A DNA stretch of 35,518 nucleotides, from assembly GCA_945869955.1 (NCBI GenBank), contig CAMBQP010000037.1, positions 1 through 35,518 on the forward strand, in the 5' to 3' direction. Of the stretch, positions 8,253 through 15,965 are shown piece after piece. Position 1 is the first letter of the stretch, and every line of letters starts with the position of its first letter. The notes beneath the pieces were generated by a model. The model was not told where the DNA came from. It made no database searches and saw only the letters and a program-made list of their open reading frames with translations. Source of the DNA: Schlesneria paludicola DSM 18645. GTDB taxonomy: Bacteria > Planctomycetota > Planctomycetia > Planctomycetales > Planctomycetaceae. Made by a program: the position numbers and the translations under genes.

Positions 8253-10478
8253 ATGTCGATGGCGACCCCCAGTCAGGAACTACGATCTTCTCAACGCCCA
8301 GTGCCATTGTTGGGGCGTCGAGACCTCGTCATCAAAAAAATTGATTTTCAAGGGGTGACCCATTACGTGATTAAGGACCCGGTGGGGTTAACTTACCACC
8401 GGCTTCGCTCAGACCAGTATCGCGTGCTGACGCTCCTGAATGGCCAGAAACATCTCGAATCCATTCGCGATCAACTGGTTCGTGAGTTTCCGGCCATCAG
8501 CCCAACCCTGTCTGATACGCAGTTGCTGATTTCAGACCTGCACCAAAAAGGTCTCGCCTACAGCCTTCGCCCCGGACAGGCGACCGCGCGCATAGATCAA
8601 AAACGAAAAAAACAGCGACAGAAGTTTCTCAGTGGCCTGACGAATATTTTGTCGCTCCGTTTGCCAGGCTGGGATCCCGACTCGTTCCTCAAAGGGATGG
8701 TCCCCTGGACGCGGTGGATGTTTCATCCGATCACGGCCTGCGCCGCCATCGCATTTGTGGCGAGCTCTTGGCTGTTGCTGGCGATTCAGTTTCACGCATT
8801 TCAAGCGGGACTTCCCGCCTTTAATCAGTTCTTCGGCTGGCCGAACCTGATTTTCCTCTGGATGACACTCGCCTGCTCGAAAATTATTCATGAATTTGGT
8901 CACGGACTTTCCTGCAAAATGTTTGGCAGTGAATGTCATGAAATGGGGGTCATGCTGCTGGTCGGAAGTCCTTGCCTTTACTGCGATGTTTCTGATTCGT
9001 GGATGCTCAGAAATAAATGGTCCCGAATCCTCATCGGTGCGGCGGGAATGATCATCGAAATCGTCCTTTCGGCGTTTGCAATCTTCTTCTGGTGGATGAC
9101 CGAACCGGGATTGTTCCACTTTTTGTGTTTGAATGTTTTTTTCGTGACTACCGCGACAACCGTCATCTTTAATGCCAATCCGCTGATGAGACTTGACGGG
9201 TATTACATGTTGAGTGATTTCCTGGAAATCCCCAACTTGCGACCAAAGGCTGACAAGTTGACCCAGGAGTGGCTGGCGCAGCTCTGCCTGGGGATTGAAC
9301 CTCGTCACGATCCGTTCATGCCGCAGACGAACCGTCACTGGTTCATCCTCTACGCCATTGCTTCCAAAATCTATGGTTGGTTCGTGCTGTTTGGTATCTT
9401 GATGTTTTTGTATACGGTACTGAAGCCGTACGGGTTACAAAGTCTCGGTCAGTCGATGGCCTTCTTTTCGATCTCAGGAATCATGATTCAAATGACAATC
9501 GGTGCCTATCAACTGCTGTCAGCCCCCCGTGAAAAGCCGATCCAGAAATGGCGCTTGGCACTGTCTGCAGCGGTGATGATGGCTTTGATCATCCCATTGG
9601 GAATGATCGAAGTTCCATTTATTCAGTGGGCGGCATTTCGGATTGAACCAGACCAAGTTCAGCATATTGTGACCAAAGTCCCGGGTGAATTAAAAAAATT
9701 GCACAAGTTCCCCGGCGATATCGTGGAAAAGGGTGATTTATTGGCCGAGCTTTCGGATCCTCAACTGGAAGAATCACAGCGGAGGCTGACCATGCAAAAA
9801 GATATTCAACTGACCGTGAAGCAAAATGCCCAGATCATCGACAATCATTCCGAGATGGAAATGGCGGACAAGATCCTGGATTCGATCAATAAGCAGCAGG
9901 ACGAGTTGGACAAGAAAATGGCACATCTGATGGTCCAATCTCCGATCGCTGGGACCGTGGTCGCCCCTCCTCGCCATCCCACCCCGAAACTTCAGCAGGC
10001 CAAAGTTCGCCTCGGAAGTTGGACGGGAACCCCACTGGACAAAAAAAACCAGGGTGCCTTTCTCGAAGATCGGACGGAGCTCATGAGCATTGCCCCGAAT
10101 CATAGCGTGCAGGCACTGCTTTATCTGGATCAGGCTGACCGGAATGACGTTTCCGCGCAGACAGATGTCGGATTAATGTTTGATCATCTTCCCGGTCGGG
10201 TTTTTCGAGGCAAAATCACTAACATTGCTTCGGCCCACACCGATTTTGTTCCCCCCAATATGGCGACGAAAAACGGGGGGCTGCTTGCCACCACATCCGA
10301 TCGGGATGGGCGCGAGCAGCTGCAGGAATCGGCCTACGAAGCCACGATCGTTCTGGATGAAGCCCCCGATTTGCTGCTCACGAATCTCCGCGGGACAGCC
10401 CGATTTATGGCGGTTAATCGCTCGACCTTCGGGTGGATTTGGCGTTATGTGCGACGCACATTCCACTTTAAGATGTGA
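8253..10478 (+). CDS. PqqD-like / site-2 protease (M50) / HlyD-like fusion membrane protein
   Basis: Three parts are visible in 741 residues. Residues 24-105 resemble a PqqD-type winged-helix peptide-binding domain (HYVIKDPVGLTYHRLRSDQY, then a DLHQKGLAY helix). Residues 150-450 are a polytopic membrane zinc protease: HEFGH at 213-217 is the metal site and NPLMRLDGYY (309-318, Asp315) supplies the third ligand, the site-2 protease pattern. Residues 475-720 carry a barrel-sandwich adaptor module (GELKKLHKFPGDIVEKGDLL, a coiled hairpin, then QSPIAGTVVAP). All catalytic residues are intact. PqqD domains present leader peptides to partner enzymes, so cleavage or export of a peptide or protein substrate is a reasonable inference, but no substrate gene is adjacent. 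A REP-type hairpin ending in a T-run follows. Confidence 0.85.
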   Translation: MSMATPSQELRSSQRPVPLLGRRDLVIKKIDFQGVTHYVIKDPVGLTYHRLRSDQYRVLTLLNGQKHLESIRDQLVREFPAISPTLSDTQLLISDLHQKGLAYSLRPGQATARIDQKRKKQRQKFLSGLTNILSLRLPGWDPDSFLKGMVPWTRWMFHPITACAAIAFVASSWLLLAIQFHAFQAGLPAFNQFFGWPNLIFLWMTLACSKIIHEFGHGLSCKMFGSECHEMGVMLLVGSPCLYCDVSDSWMLRNKWSRILIGAAGMIIEIVLSAFAIFFWWMTEPGLFHFLCLNVFFVTTATTVIFNANPLMRLDGYYMLSDFLEIPNLRPKADKLTQEWLAQLCLGIEPRHDPFMPQTNRHWFILYAIASKIYGWFVLFGILMFLYTVLKPYGLQSLGQSMAFFSISGIMIQMTIGAYQLLSAPREKPIQKWRLALSAAVMMALIIPLGMIEVPFIQWAAFRIEPDQVQHIVTKVPGELKKLHKFPGDIVEKGDLLAELSDPQLEESQRRLTMQKDIQLTVKQNAQIIDNHSEMEMADKILDSINKQQDELDKKMAHLMVQSPIAGTVVAPPRHPTPKLQQAKVRLGSWTGTPLDKKNQGAFLEDRTELMSIAPNHSVQALLYLDQADRNDVSAQTDVGLMFDHLPGRVFRGKITNIASAHTDFVPPNMATKNGGLLATTSDRDGREQLQESAYEATIVLDEAPDLLLTNLRGTARFMAVNRSTFGWIWRYVRRTFHFKM

Positions 10479-10495
10479 GAATAGTCGTTGTTGGG

Positions 10496-10573
10496 AAAAA
10501 CGGGTACAGGGACCTTCCACTGCGTATCATTCCGGTGAGGTTTTGACTTCGGTCGGAGCCAGTCCCCGTTTTT
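10496..10573 (+). repeat. REP-like element, 78-bp long form (copy A); possible terminator
   Basis: Outer arms AAAAACGGGTAC and GTCCCCGTTTTT are complementary except for one position. The interior matches the reverse complement of 30719-30796 without gaps, 65 of 78 positions in all. It lies 17 bases after the M50 gene stop and ends in a run of seven T, so it may also end that transcript. Confidence 0.8.
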
Positions 10574-10752
10574 TTAACAGACCGTAAAGGGCTCCCAGAA
10601 TAAAAACAGTTCGTACCGGACAGCCCCCAAAAGTACGACTCTCCAATCGGCATGGAGAGCCCACTCCCGATCGATGCCGATATAACGCTCGACTTTTTGG
10701 TGAATGAGGGGTCAAGTCTGTTCGAGATCCACTTCACTTGAATCCGCAAGAA

Positions 10753-11928
10753 TTATCGCTGTTGCATCACAAGATAGGGGCGTTCTGCCGGGCCGGTGTA
10801 ATTGGACGACGGGCGAATAATCTTGTTGTCGCTCAACTGTTCGAGGATGTGCGCACACCATCCAACGATCCGGCTGGCAGCAAAAACACAGGTAAACATA
10901 TCGCCTGGAATTCCCATGTAGTACTGCAGGCTGGCCGAATAGAAATCGACATTGCAGTTTTTATGGATACTGGAGATCACCGCATTTTCCATGGCAATCG
11001 AAATGTCATAGAGCTTGGTATTGCCATTTTCGATTCCCAGTCGACGCGAGAGATCCTTCAGGTGTATGGCGCGGGGATCTTCGACCTTATAGACCGCATG
11101 TCCGAAGCCCATGAACTTTCCTTTTTTGGCCCGGACTGCCTCGACCCAGGGGACGACGTTTTCAACTTCGTCGATCTCCATCAGGGTTTTCAGGACTTCT
11201 GTATTGGCCCCACCATGCAGCGGACCTTTGAGTGCCCCAATGGCACCGGTCACCGACGAATAAATATCGGAAAGGGTGGCGGCAATGACGCGTGCGGCAA
11301 ACGTACTGGCGTTTAAGGCGTGTTCGGCATGAAGAATCAGAATCAAGTCCATGGCCTTGGCGGCGTCTGTCGAGGGGGCCTTCCCGTTCAGCATATACAT
11401 GAAGTTGGCGGCATGACTGAGATCGTTCCGGGGTGCAACCGGTTCCAGTCCCGCTTGAATGCGCCGAATCGCAGCCACAATCGTGGTCATTTCTGCGGTT
11501 AAACGGATCGACTTTTCGAAGTTGGCCGATGGCGAATCGTCCTCAGCAATCGGATCATAAGCACTCGACATCGACACCGCGGATCGGAGTGCGGCCATCG
11601 GGGGAGTGTTCTTGGGGAGCGTTTTCAGGAAAGCCAGAACCGGCGGCTCAATTTCGCGATGATGCACGAGGACCTGATTGAACTCTGCGAGCTGCGACGA
11701 GTTGGGAAGCTCACCCTTAAACAGCAGATAAGCGGTTTCCTCAAAGGAACTCTGCTTGGCCAGATCGTGAATGTTGTAGCCACGATAAATGAGTTTTCCG
11801 GCATCGCCATCGACATCGCAAATGTTTGTGTCTGCGGCCACCACCCCTTTTAGTCCACGAGCTGCCGTTTTGTCGGCACTCAAGTCTTTGTCAGAGGCGG
11901 AAACAGAAGGGGATGCAGCAGCGGTCAT
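10753..11928 (-). CDS. gltA: citrate synthase (citrate/2-methylcitrate synthase family)
   Basis: The 391-residue enzyme condenses acetyl-CoA with oxaloacetate at the entry of the TCA cycle. All three catalytic residues are present: His238 in LHGGAN, His277 in GFGHAVYK and Asp328 in VDFYSA. LIYRGYNIHDLA near 46 and a DLSHAANFMYML segment place it with the shorter, dimeric type found in Gram-positive bacteria rather than the NADH-regulated E. coli type, so a 2-methylcitrate synthase role cannot be excluded from sequence alone. The ATG at 11928 was preferred over the in-frame start at 12015 because the added residues are unlike the family; the ribosome-binding site is weak (GTGAG). A promoter at 12063-12090 gives a leader of about 130 bases. 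Confidence 0.95.
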   Translation of the reverse strand: MTAAASPSVSASDKDLSADKTAARGLKGVVAADTNICDVDGDAGKLIYRGYNIHDLAKQSSFEETAYLLFKGELPNSSQLAEFNQVLVHHREIEPPVLAFLKTLPKNTPPMAALRSAVSMSSAYDPIAEDDSPSANFEKSIRLTAEMTTIVAAIRRIQAGLEPVAPRNDLSHAANFMYMLNGKAPSTDAAKAMDLILILHAEHALNASTFAARVIAATLSDIYSSVTGAIGALKGPLHGGANTEVLKTLMEIDEVENVVPWVEAVRAKKGKFMGFGHAVYKVEDPRAIHLKDLSRRLGIENGNTKLYDISIAMENAVISSIHKNCNVDFYSASLQYYMGIPGDMFTCVFAASRIVGWCAHILEQLSDNKIIRPSSNYTGPAERPYLVMQQR

Positions 11929-12062
11929 TGACGGTCTCACTCGCAAGGCAACCAATTCATGGCAGTCGATGTGTGCGGAAGCAACGTCACCGACGTCACC
12001 CAAACAAATTTCCACGCCGAAAACGCTTCAAAATCGAATGCATCTTCCGACTCCATCCCGAG

Positions 12063-12090
12063 AGTATATCACTCGTTCGCAACAGTTCAA
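12063..12090 (-). promoter_or_regulatory. sigma70-like promoter of citrate synthase
   Basis: On the minus strand TTGAAC (12085-12090) and TATACT (12063-12068) are separated by 16 bases. They lie in the gap between the two minus-strand genes and point at citrate synthase. Confidence 0.5.
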
Positions 12091-12172
12091 CAAACGGTGA
12101 CCAGCCTGATTCACCCATTTGTTTATTTCAGGTTCAGCAGACGTTATGGTCCGATGGTTCGCTCGAAAAATC

Positions 12173-13888
12173 TCATCCACCCACCCCACCCGCGTCCGGT
12201 GGCGTTAACGCCTTTTCGAGTTCGGCCAGCAACAAATCCGGTCGAAATGGCTTGTAAAGAGCTAATTTAAAGCCCTTTTGACGCGCTTTCACCATTCGGT
12301 GTGCGCCATCATAACCAAACCCTTTCATCAGAATCACCGGCACATCCGCACAAATTTCCCGAATTTTTTCCAGGGCCTCGATTAAATGAATATCTGACAT
12401 TTCCGCATCGTAAAGAACGACATCGTAGTGGTAGCTGCGCATCATCATCAGCGTTTTCTCACCATTTTCAGTCGTTTCGACTTCACAACCATAGCGTCCA
12501 AGCAGTTCCCGACCCGTTTCTCTTACGGACTGGTCATTATCCGCGATTAAAACCCGTTTTCCTCGCAGTTTAAAATTGGTGGGTGTCGGCATGAAATTGG
12601 AGACAGAAGCATGCGGCACAAATTTCTGCCCGATTCCGAAAATTAATTGTCGAATCGTGAGTGTTTGAGACAAAACCCGCTGCAACCGTTCTGCGGCCTG
12701 TGGGTCGAATCCCACAAATTTATCCTTCAACCAGGCGATGTCATTCAAAATTTCATCAACCGGCTTTGCCGCCTCGCGCAACAACACTGCAGAGCTTTCC
12801 GAGACAACCGTCGCTCGTTCAAACACGAGCAGTTCGAGTGTGTTGAGCGCAACGGCCAGATCACGACAAAACAGCTCGAGAAACTGCAGATCCTGCTCAG
12901 CGAACGCGTTGGCACGTGTACTTTCGACGTTAAACGTCCCTAAAACACGCTCGTTTCGCTTGATCGGAACCGTCAACGAACTGCTCGCACCCGCAACCCC
13001 TTTCAAATACAGGGGATCGTCGGCGGTATCACGGCAGAGGTAACTGTTTCCGGTTGCGGCAACATAACCGGTGACGCCGTTGCCAGTCATCTGTGCAAAC
13101 AGTTCTCGCTCGGCGGCCTCGGCCAGCATCCCGACATTCAGCAGGGGTTCCAACCGATTGGTTCGCTCGTTCAACATCCGAACTTCAATCGTCTCGAACT
13201 TCAAAACATCCTTGGTGTGCTGGATGATTTTTTCCCGCAACAGAATTTTCCGCGCGTCTACGGACATCGTCATCAAATCTTCGGGGGCAATGTCCCCCAA
13301 ATCCTGTCCCGCCTCGTGAATGGCGCGGAGTTTTTCCCGCTGTTGGTACTCGAACGAGACATCACGAACCGTCACAACCACCATCGACGCCTGTGCTGTA
13401 CTCGGCGCAAAGACAGGTGCTGCCACCACATCCAGGTAAGTTGATGCTCCGGTGCGGCATTTCGTTTGTGATGTTGCCCCGGATCCTAAGGCGTTGTGAA
13501 ACGGAGAAAAATCGGGGCCAATGATTTGCAGATCCGCAAATGCCCCATCAAAACTGACGCCACGCAACCCAGCCAACCCCGACTCGGAGCGGCCGGACAT
13601 CGCCAGAAATTGATCATTGCACCATTGAATCTTCAAATCCGCATCGAGAACAGCAATCCCCTCAGGAAGATGTTTCACGACACTCTCGAGCGCCACCAGC
13701 ATTGGCAAGTGCTTTAACGGTTCGCCCAGAACCAACGCAGCAGAAAATTCCCCTTCCGCTGATCCTATCAGCCAAGCAGACTCGTCGGCAGGGCCGACAA
13801 GTGACTCCAGGGACGTAACAGACTCCCAAATCAAACGGGCGACGTCAACTTCTGCGCCTAGCACCAAAATTCGAGGAGTCGTAGACAC
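12173..13888 (-). CDS. PAS-GAF-receiver signalling protein without a kinase domain
   Basis: In 571 residues I see an N-terminal region of unclear fold (1-65), a PAS domain (66-178; LPEGIAVLDADLKIQWCNDQF), a GAF domain (210-350; SLTVPIKRNERVLGTFNVES), a helical segment like a dimerisation domain but without a phospho-accepting His in an HExxxP motif (362-420), and a C-terminal receiver (444-560). No HATPase domain is present, so it cannot be a histidine kinase by itself. In the receiver the acidic pair (Asp450, Asp452), phospho-acceptor Asp494 and Lys546 are intact, but the switch Thr is Lys522 (PVILMKG). It has no membrane segment. The GTG at 13888 has GGGAG upstream. The promoter at 13931-13959 lies just ahead. 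It may relay or sense a cytoplasmic signal; partners are unknown. Confidence 0.85.
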   Translation of the reverse strand: MSTTPRILVLGAEVDVARLIWESVTSLESLVGPADESAWLIGSAEGEFSAALVLGEPLKHLPMLVALESVVKHLPEGIAVLDADLKIQWCNDQFLAMSGRSESGLAGLRGVSFDGAFADLQIIGPDFSPFHNALGSGATSQTKCRTGASTYLDVVAAPVFAPSTAQASMVVVTVRDVSFEYQQREKLRAIHEAGQDLGDIAPEDLMTMSVDARKILLREKIIQHTKDVLKFETIEVRMLNERTNRLEPLLNVGMLAEAAERELFAQMTGNGVTGYVAATGNSYLCRDTADDPLYLKGVAGASSSLTVPIKRNERVLGTFNVESTRANAFAEQDLQFLELFCRDLAVALNTLELLVFERATVVSESSAVLLREAAKPVDEILNDIAWLKDKFVGFDPQAAERLQRVLSQTLTIRQLIFGIGQKFVPHASVSNFMPTPTNFKLRGKRVLIADNDQSVRETGRELLGRYGCEVETTENGEKTLMMMRSYHYDVVLYDAEMSDIHLIEALEKIREICADVPVILMKGFGYDGAHRMVKARQKGFKLALYKPFRPDLLLAELEKALTPPDAGGVGG

Positions 13889-13930
13889 GAATCAAAACTC
13901 TCCCTGTTCAGGCATTCATCAGATGCCGGC

Positions 13931-13959
13931 ATTGTAGATCACACCAGTAGTCTGGGCAA
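13931..13959 (-). promoter_or_regulatory. sigma70-like promoter of the PAS-GAF-receiver gene
   Basis: TTGCCC (13954-13959) and TACAAT (13931-13936) on the minus strand are separated by 17 bases. The start codon follows about 42 bases after the -10. It begins inside the 83-base gap after the NHL gene, so the two genes need not be co-transcribed. Confidence 0.55.
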
Positions 13960-13971
13960 TACGCCCGAAGT

Positions 13972-15132
13972 TCAGCTGAGATGACGCAAAAAACTGACTC
14001 GGCCACCCGGAACCCATTCGACCACGAAAAGATTTCCGACTGCATCAAAGCAGGCATCATGGGGATGAATCCATTTTCCGGCTCTCCATAGCGAGCGGTC
14101 GCTGCGAACGGGAAATTTTCCCTCACCAAGCACCTTGGTCGTCCATTCAGGGTCATTCCCCAAATGAGTAATCACCTGATTGTTGAGATCCAGCAGAGTA
14201 ATCCTCGCATGCAAATCGGGAACCAAGAGCACGTCGCCGCGAATGTCAAAATGTGCGGGAAAGCTGACGGGCGATTTCAACCCCGAAACATCCGATGACA
14301 AGCTCGATTTTCCGGAAGCCTCAGTATGGAGAAGTCCAAGAGGTTTTCCCTCAGGCGTCAGGTATTGCAGACGCGCATTGGCACGATCCGCCACCACCAG
14401 CATGGGGACCCGACCAACCCGATTATCAAACCACAATCCGTGGGGGGTACTGAATTCCCCCAGTTGATTTCCCGTCCCCCCAAAGGTCCTGACCCACTTG
14501 GCCTCGGCGTCAAACTGGTGGATCCAATGAGACCCATAACCATCGGCGACGTAAAACCCACCATCGGGTGCGAACGCCACATTGGTCGGACTGTAGGGCG
14601 TTTTGGGATCATCGTACTTACCGCACTCGGGCAGCCGCTCTTTCTTCCAGACGATCTCACCCTTCAAGGTGGTCTTGGTCACCAGGCCGACACGTGTCGA
14701 GCAGAGATACAAAAATTCTTCGTTACCCTCTTTCCGCAGGTCAATCCCATGCCCCCCCGTGTGGTATTCCTTCCCAAAAGAACGAACGAATTTCCCTTGA
14801 GGATCAAATACAACCACCGCATCGACCGGATCTGGGGCGTGTGAGCGATGCTTGATGTAGATCAACCCGGATTCATCCACGGCGACCCCGTGCGTCTCGC
14901 CCCACTGGATGTGACTCGGAAGTTCACCCCAGTTCTGCGAGACTACTTCATACTGAAAATCTCGTTCACCCATGATGGGGTTTCTTGACCCTGCTTTATC
15001 CGTCGCATGCAGCACCCGTGGACTGACCGACGCCGCTGCGGCGACTCCTGCCACCTGGAGAAACCCACGTCGATTGGTTTCCCACGGGGTTGATGAATCT
15101 GCCGATGATGCCTCAGGACGTTCTTCGACCAC
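13972..15132 (-). CDS. Tat-exported NHL-repeat beta-propeller protein
   Basis: The 386-residue product begins with a twin-arginine signal (NRRGFLQVAG near residues 20-29, then an Ala-rich hydrophobic stretch ending near LHA), so it should be exported folded. The rest is made of NHL-type blades with recurring pieces such as HGVAVDESGLIYIKH, NVAFAPDGGFYVADGYG, WIHQFDAEAKWVRTFG, STPHGLWFD and DACFDAVGNLFVVEW, which form a six-bladed propeller. Such proteins are abundant in planctomycetes; substrate or ligand is unknown. The GTG at 15132 was chosen because AGGAG lies eight bases upstream; the frame stays open to 15279, but that extension is not typical of a Tat leader. A promoter at 15174-15202 fits this start. 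Confidence 0.85.
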   Translation of the reverse strand: MVEERPEASSADSSTPWETNRRGFLQVAGVAAAASVSPRVLHATDKAGSRNPIMGERDFQYEVVSQNWGELPSHIQWGETHGVAVDESGLIYIKHRSHAPDPVDAVVVFDPQGKFVRSFGKEYHTGGHGIDLRKEGNEEFLYLCSTRVGLVTKTTLKGEIVWKKERLPECGKYDDPKTPYSPTNVAFAPDGGFYVADGYGSHWIHQFDAEAKWVRTFGGTGNQLGEFSTPHGLWFDNRVGRVPMLVVADRANARLQYLTPEGKPLGLLHTEASGKSSLSSDVSGLKSPVSFPAHFDIRGDVLLVPDLHARITLLDLNNQVITHLGNDPEWTTKVLGEGKFPVRSDRSLWRAGKWIHPHDACFDAVGNLFVVEWVPGGRVSFLRHLS

Positions 15133-15173
15133 AATCTCGTCTCCTTGAAATTGGATAATTCTGATATTCCTGC

Positions 15174-15202
15174 ACCATATCGGTGACGAATCCTCAGGGC
15201 AA
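15174..15202 (-). promoter_or_regulatory. possible promoter of the NHL propeller gene
   Basis: TTGCCC (15197-15202) and TATGGT (15174-15179) on the minus strand are 17 bases apart and lie about 42 bases before the chosen GTG. The -35 hexamer is the same as that of the neighbouring PAS-GAF gene. The -10 is imperfect. Confidence 0.35.
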
Positions 15203-15276
15203 TCCCGACTGAGCACCTCAACCGCAATCCGCGATGAGTCTCCTGAATTGAGTCGGTTCAGGTTTGACAAACGGTC

Positions 15277-15318
15277 CACAGAAAAGGTGCCACAGAGAAG
15301 GTGCCACAGAAAAGGTGC
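15277..15318. repeat. 14-bp tandem repeat, three copies
   Basis: CACAGAAAAGGTGC, CACAGAGAAGGTGC and CACAGAAAAGGTGC follow one another directly, and a degenerate CGCAGAG begins a fourth. They lie between divergent genes at 15132 and 15518. Nothing else is recognised in that 385-base gap beyond the promoter candidate. Confidence 0.85.
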
Positions 15319-15517
15319 CGCAGAGATCCCTGCTGCGGATTTTCACGCGCGTCAGGCCATGATGCCGACAGATCCCGCGGGACGCGATTTCGTGTATGAT
15401 TCTCCGATCAGTCCGGCCCATTCCGTCCAGCCCGTCAGTCGTTGATGGCAAATTGTTGATGAAATCACACTTGAAAACAGTATCATCGGCACCGCCAACA
15501 TAGTCGAGGAAATCACA

Positions 15518-15907
15518 ATGAAGTCATTCGAGGATCTTGTCGAGGCACGTAAAGACTGGTTGCAGACCATTCTGAGGCCCTGGTGCCAGCTTGCCTGTCG
15601 TCGTGATCTACTGAAAGCCCAACCCGACTGGACCGATATCGCGGGGAAGGTCGATCCCGACAAAACACTCTGGCTCTGGGCTTGGTCACGATTCCCCGAT
15701 CTGGTTCACGAAAGTCTGGGAATCGAGGAAACCTCGGAAGTCAAAGTCCAGTTGCGCGATGGACGCTCGTTTCTCGGCTTCCCTGATGCACGGGACAGCC
15801 AGCGGGGCGAGTTAATCCTTTGGGTACAAGACGCCATCACACAACGCTCAGGACGATGTGGCCCCTTTTCGATCGATGATATCGTCTCGGTCAGCATTCT
15901 TCGTTGA
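15518..15907 (+). CDS. conserved-looking cytoplasmic protein, unknown function
   Basis: A 129-residue protein with no signal peptide or membrane segment. The first 70 residues are helical and rich in Trp and Arg (ARKDWLQTILRPWCQLACRRDLL, LWLWAWSRFPDLV). The last 55 look like a small beta fold (VKVQLRDGRSFLGFPDARD, GELILWVQDA, FSIDDIVSVSIL), reminiscent in outline of Sm-like or SH3-type folds, but I cannot assign it. The ATG is supported by GAGGAA seven bases upstream. The secreted-protein gene follows 58 bases downstream on the same strand, so they may be co-transcribed. Confidence 0.8.
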   Translation: MKSFEDLVEARKDWLQTILRPWCQLACRRDLLKAQPDWTDIAGKVDPDKTLWLWAWSRFPDLVHESLGIEETSEVKVQLRDGRSFLGFPDARDSQRGELILWVQDAITQRSGRCGPFSIDDIVSVSILR

Positions 15908-15965
15908 AATCCATCGCTTTTTCCAACCCGTTTTCTTCCACAACCTCTCAGGAGCACCCATTCCC

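Noticed and set aside
15858-15965. Earlier start for the secreted protein
   Set aside because: It overlaps the preceding gene and would bury the signal peptide; the ATG at 15966 has a good ribosome-binding site.
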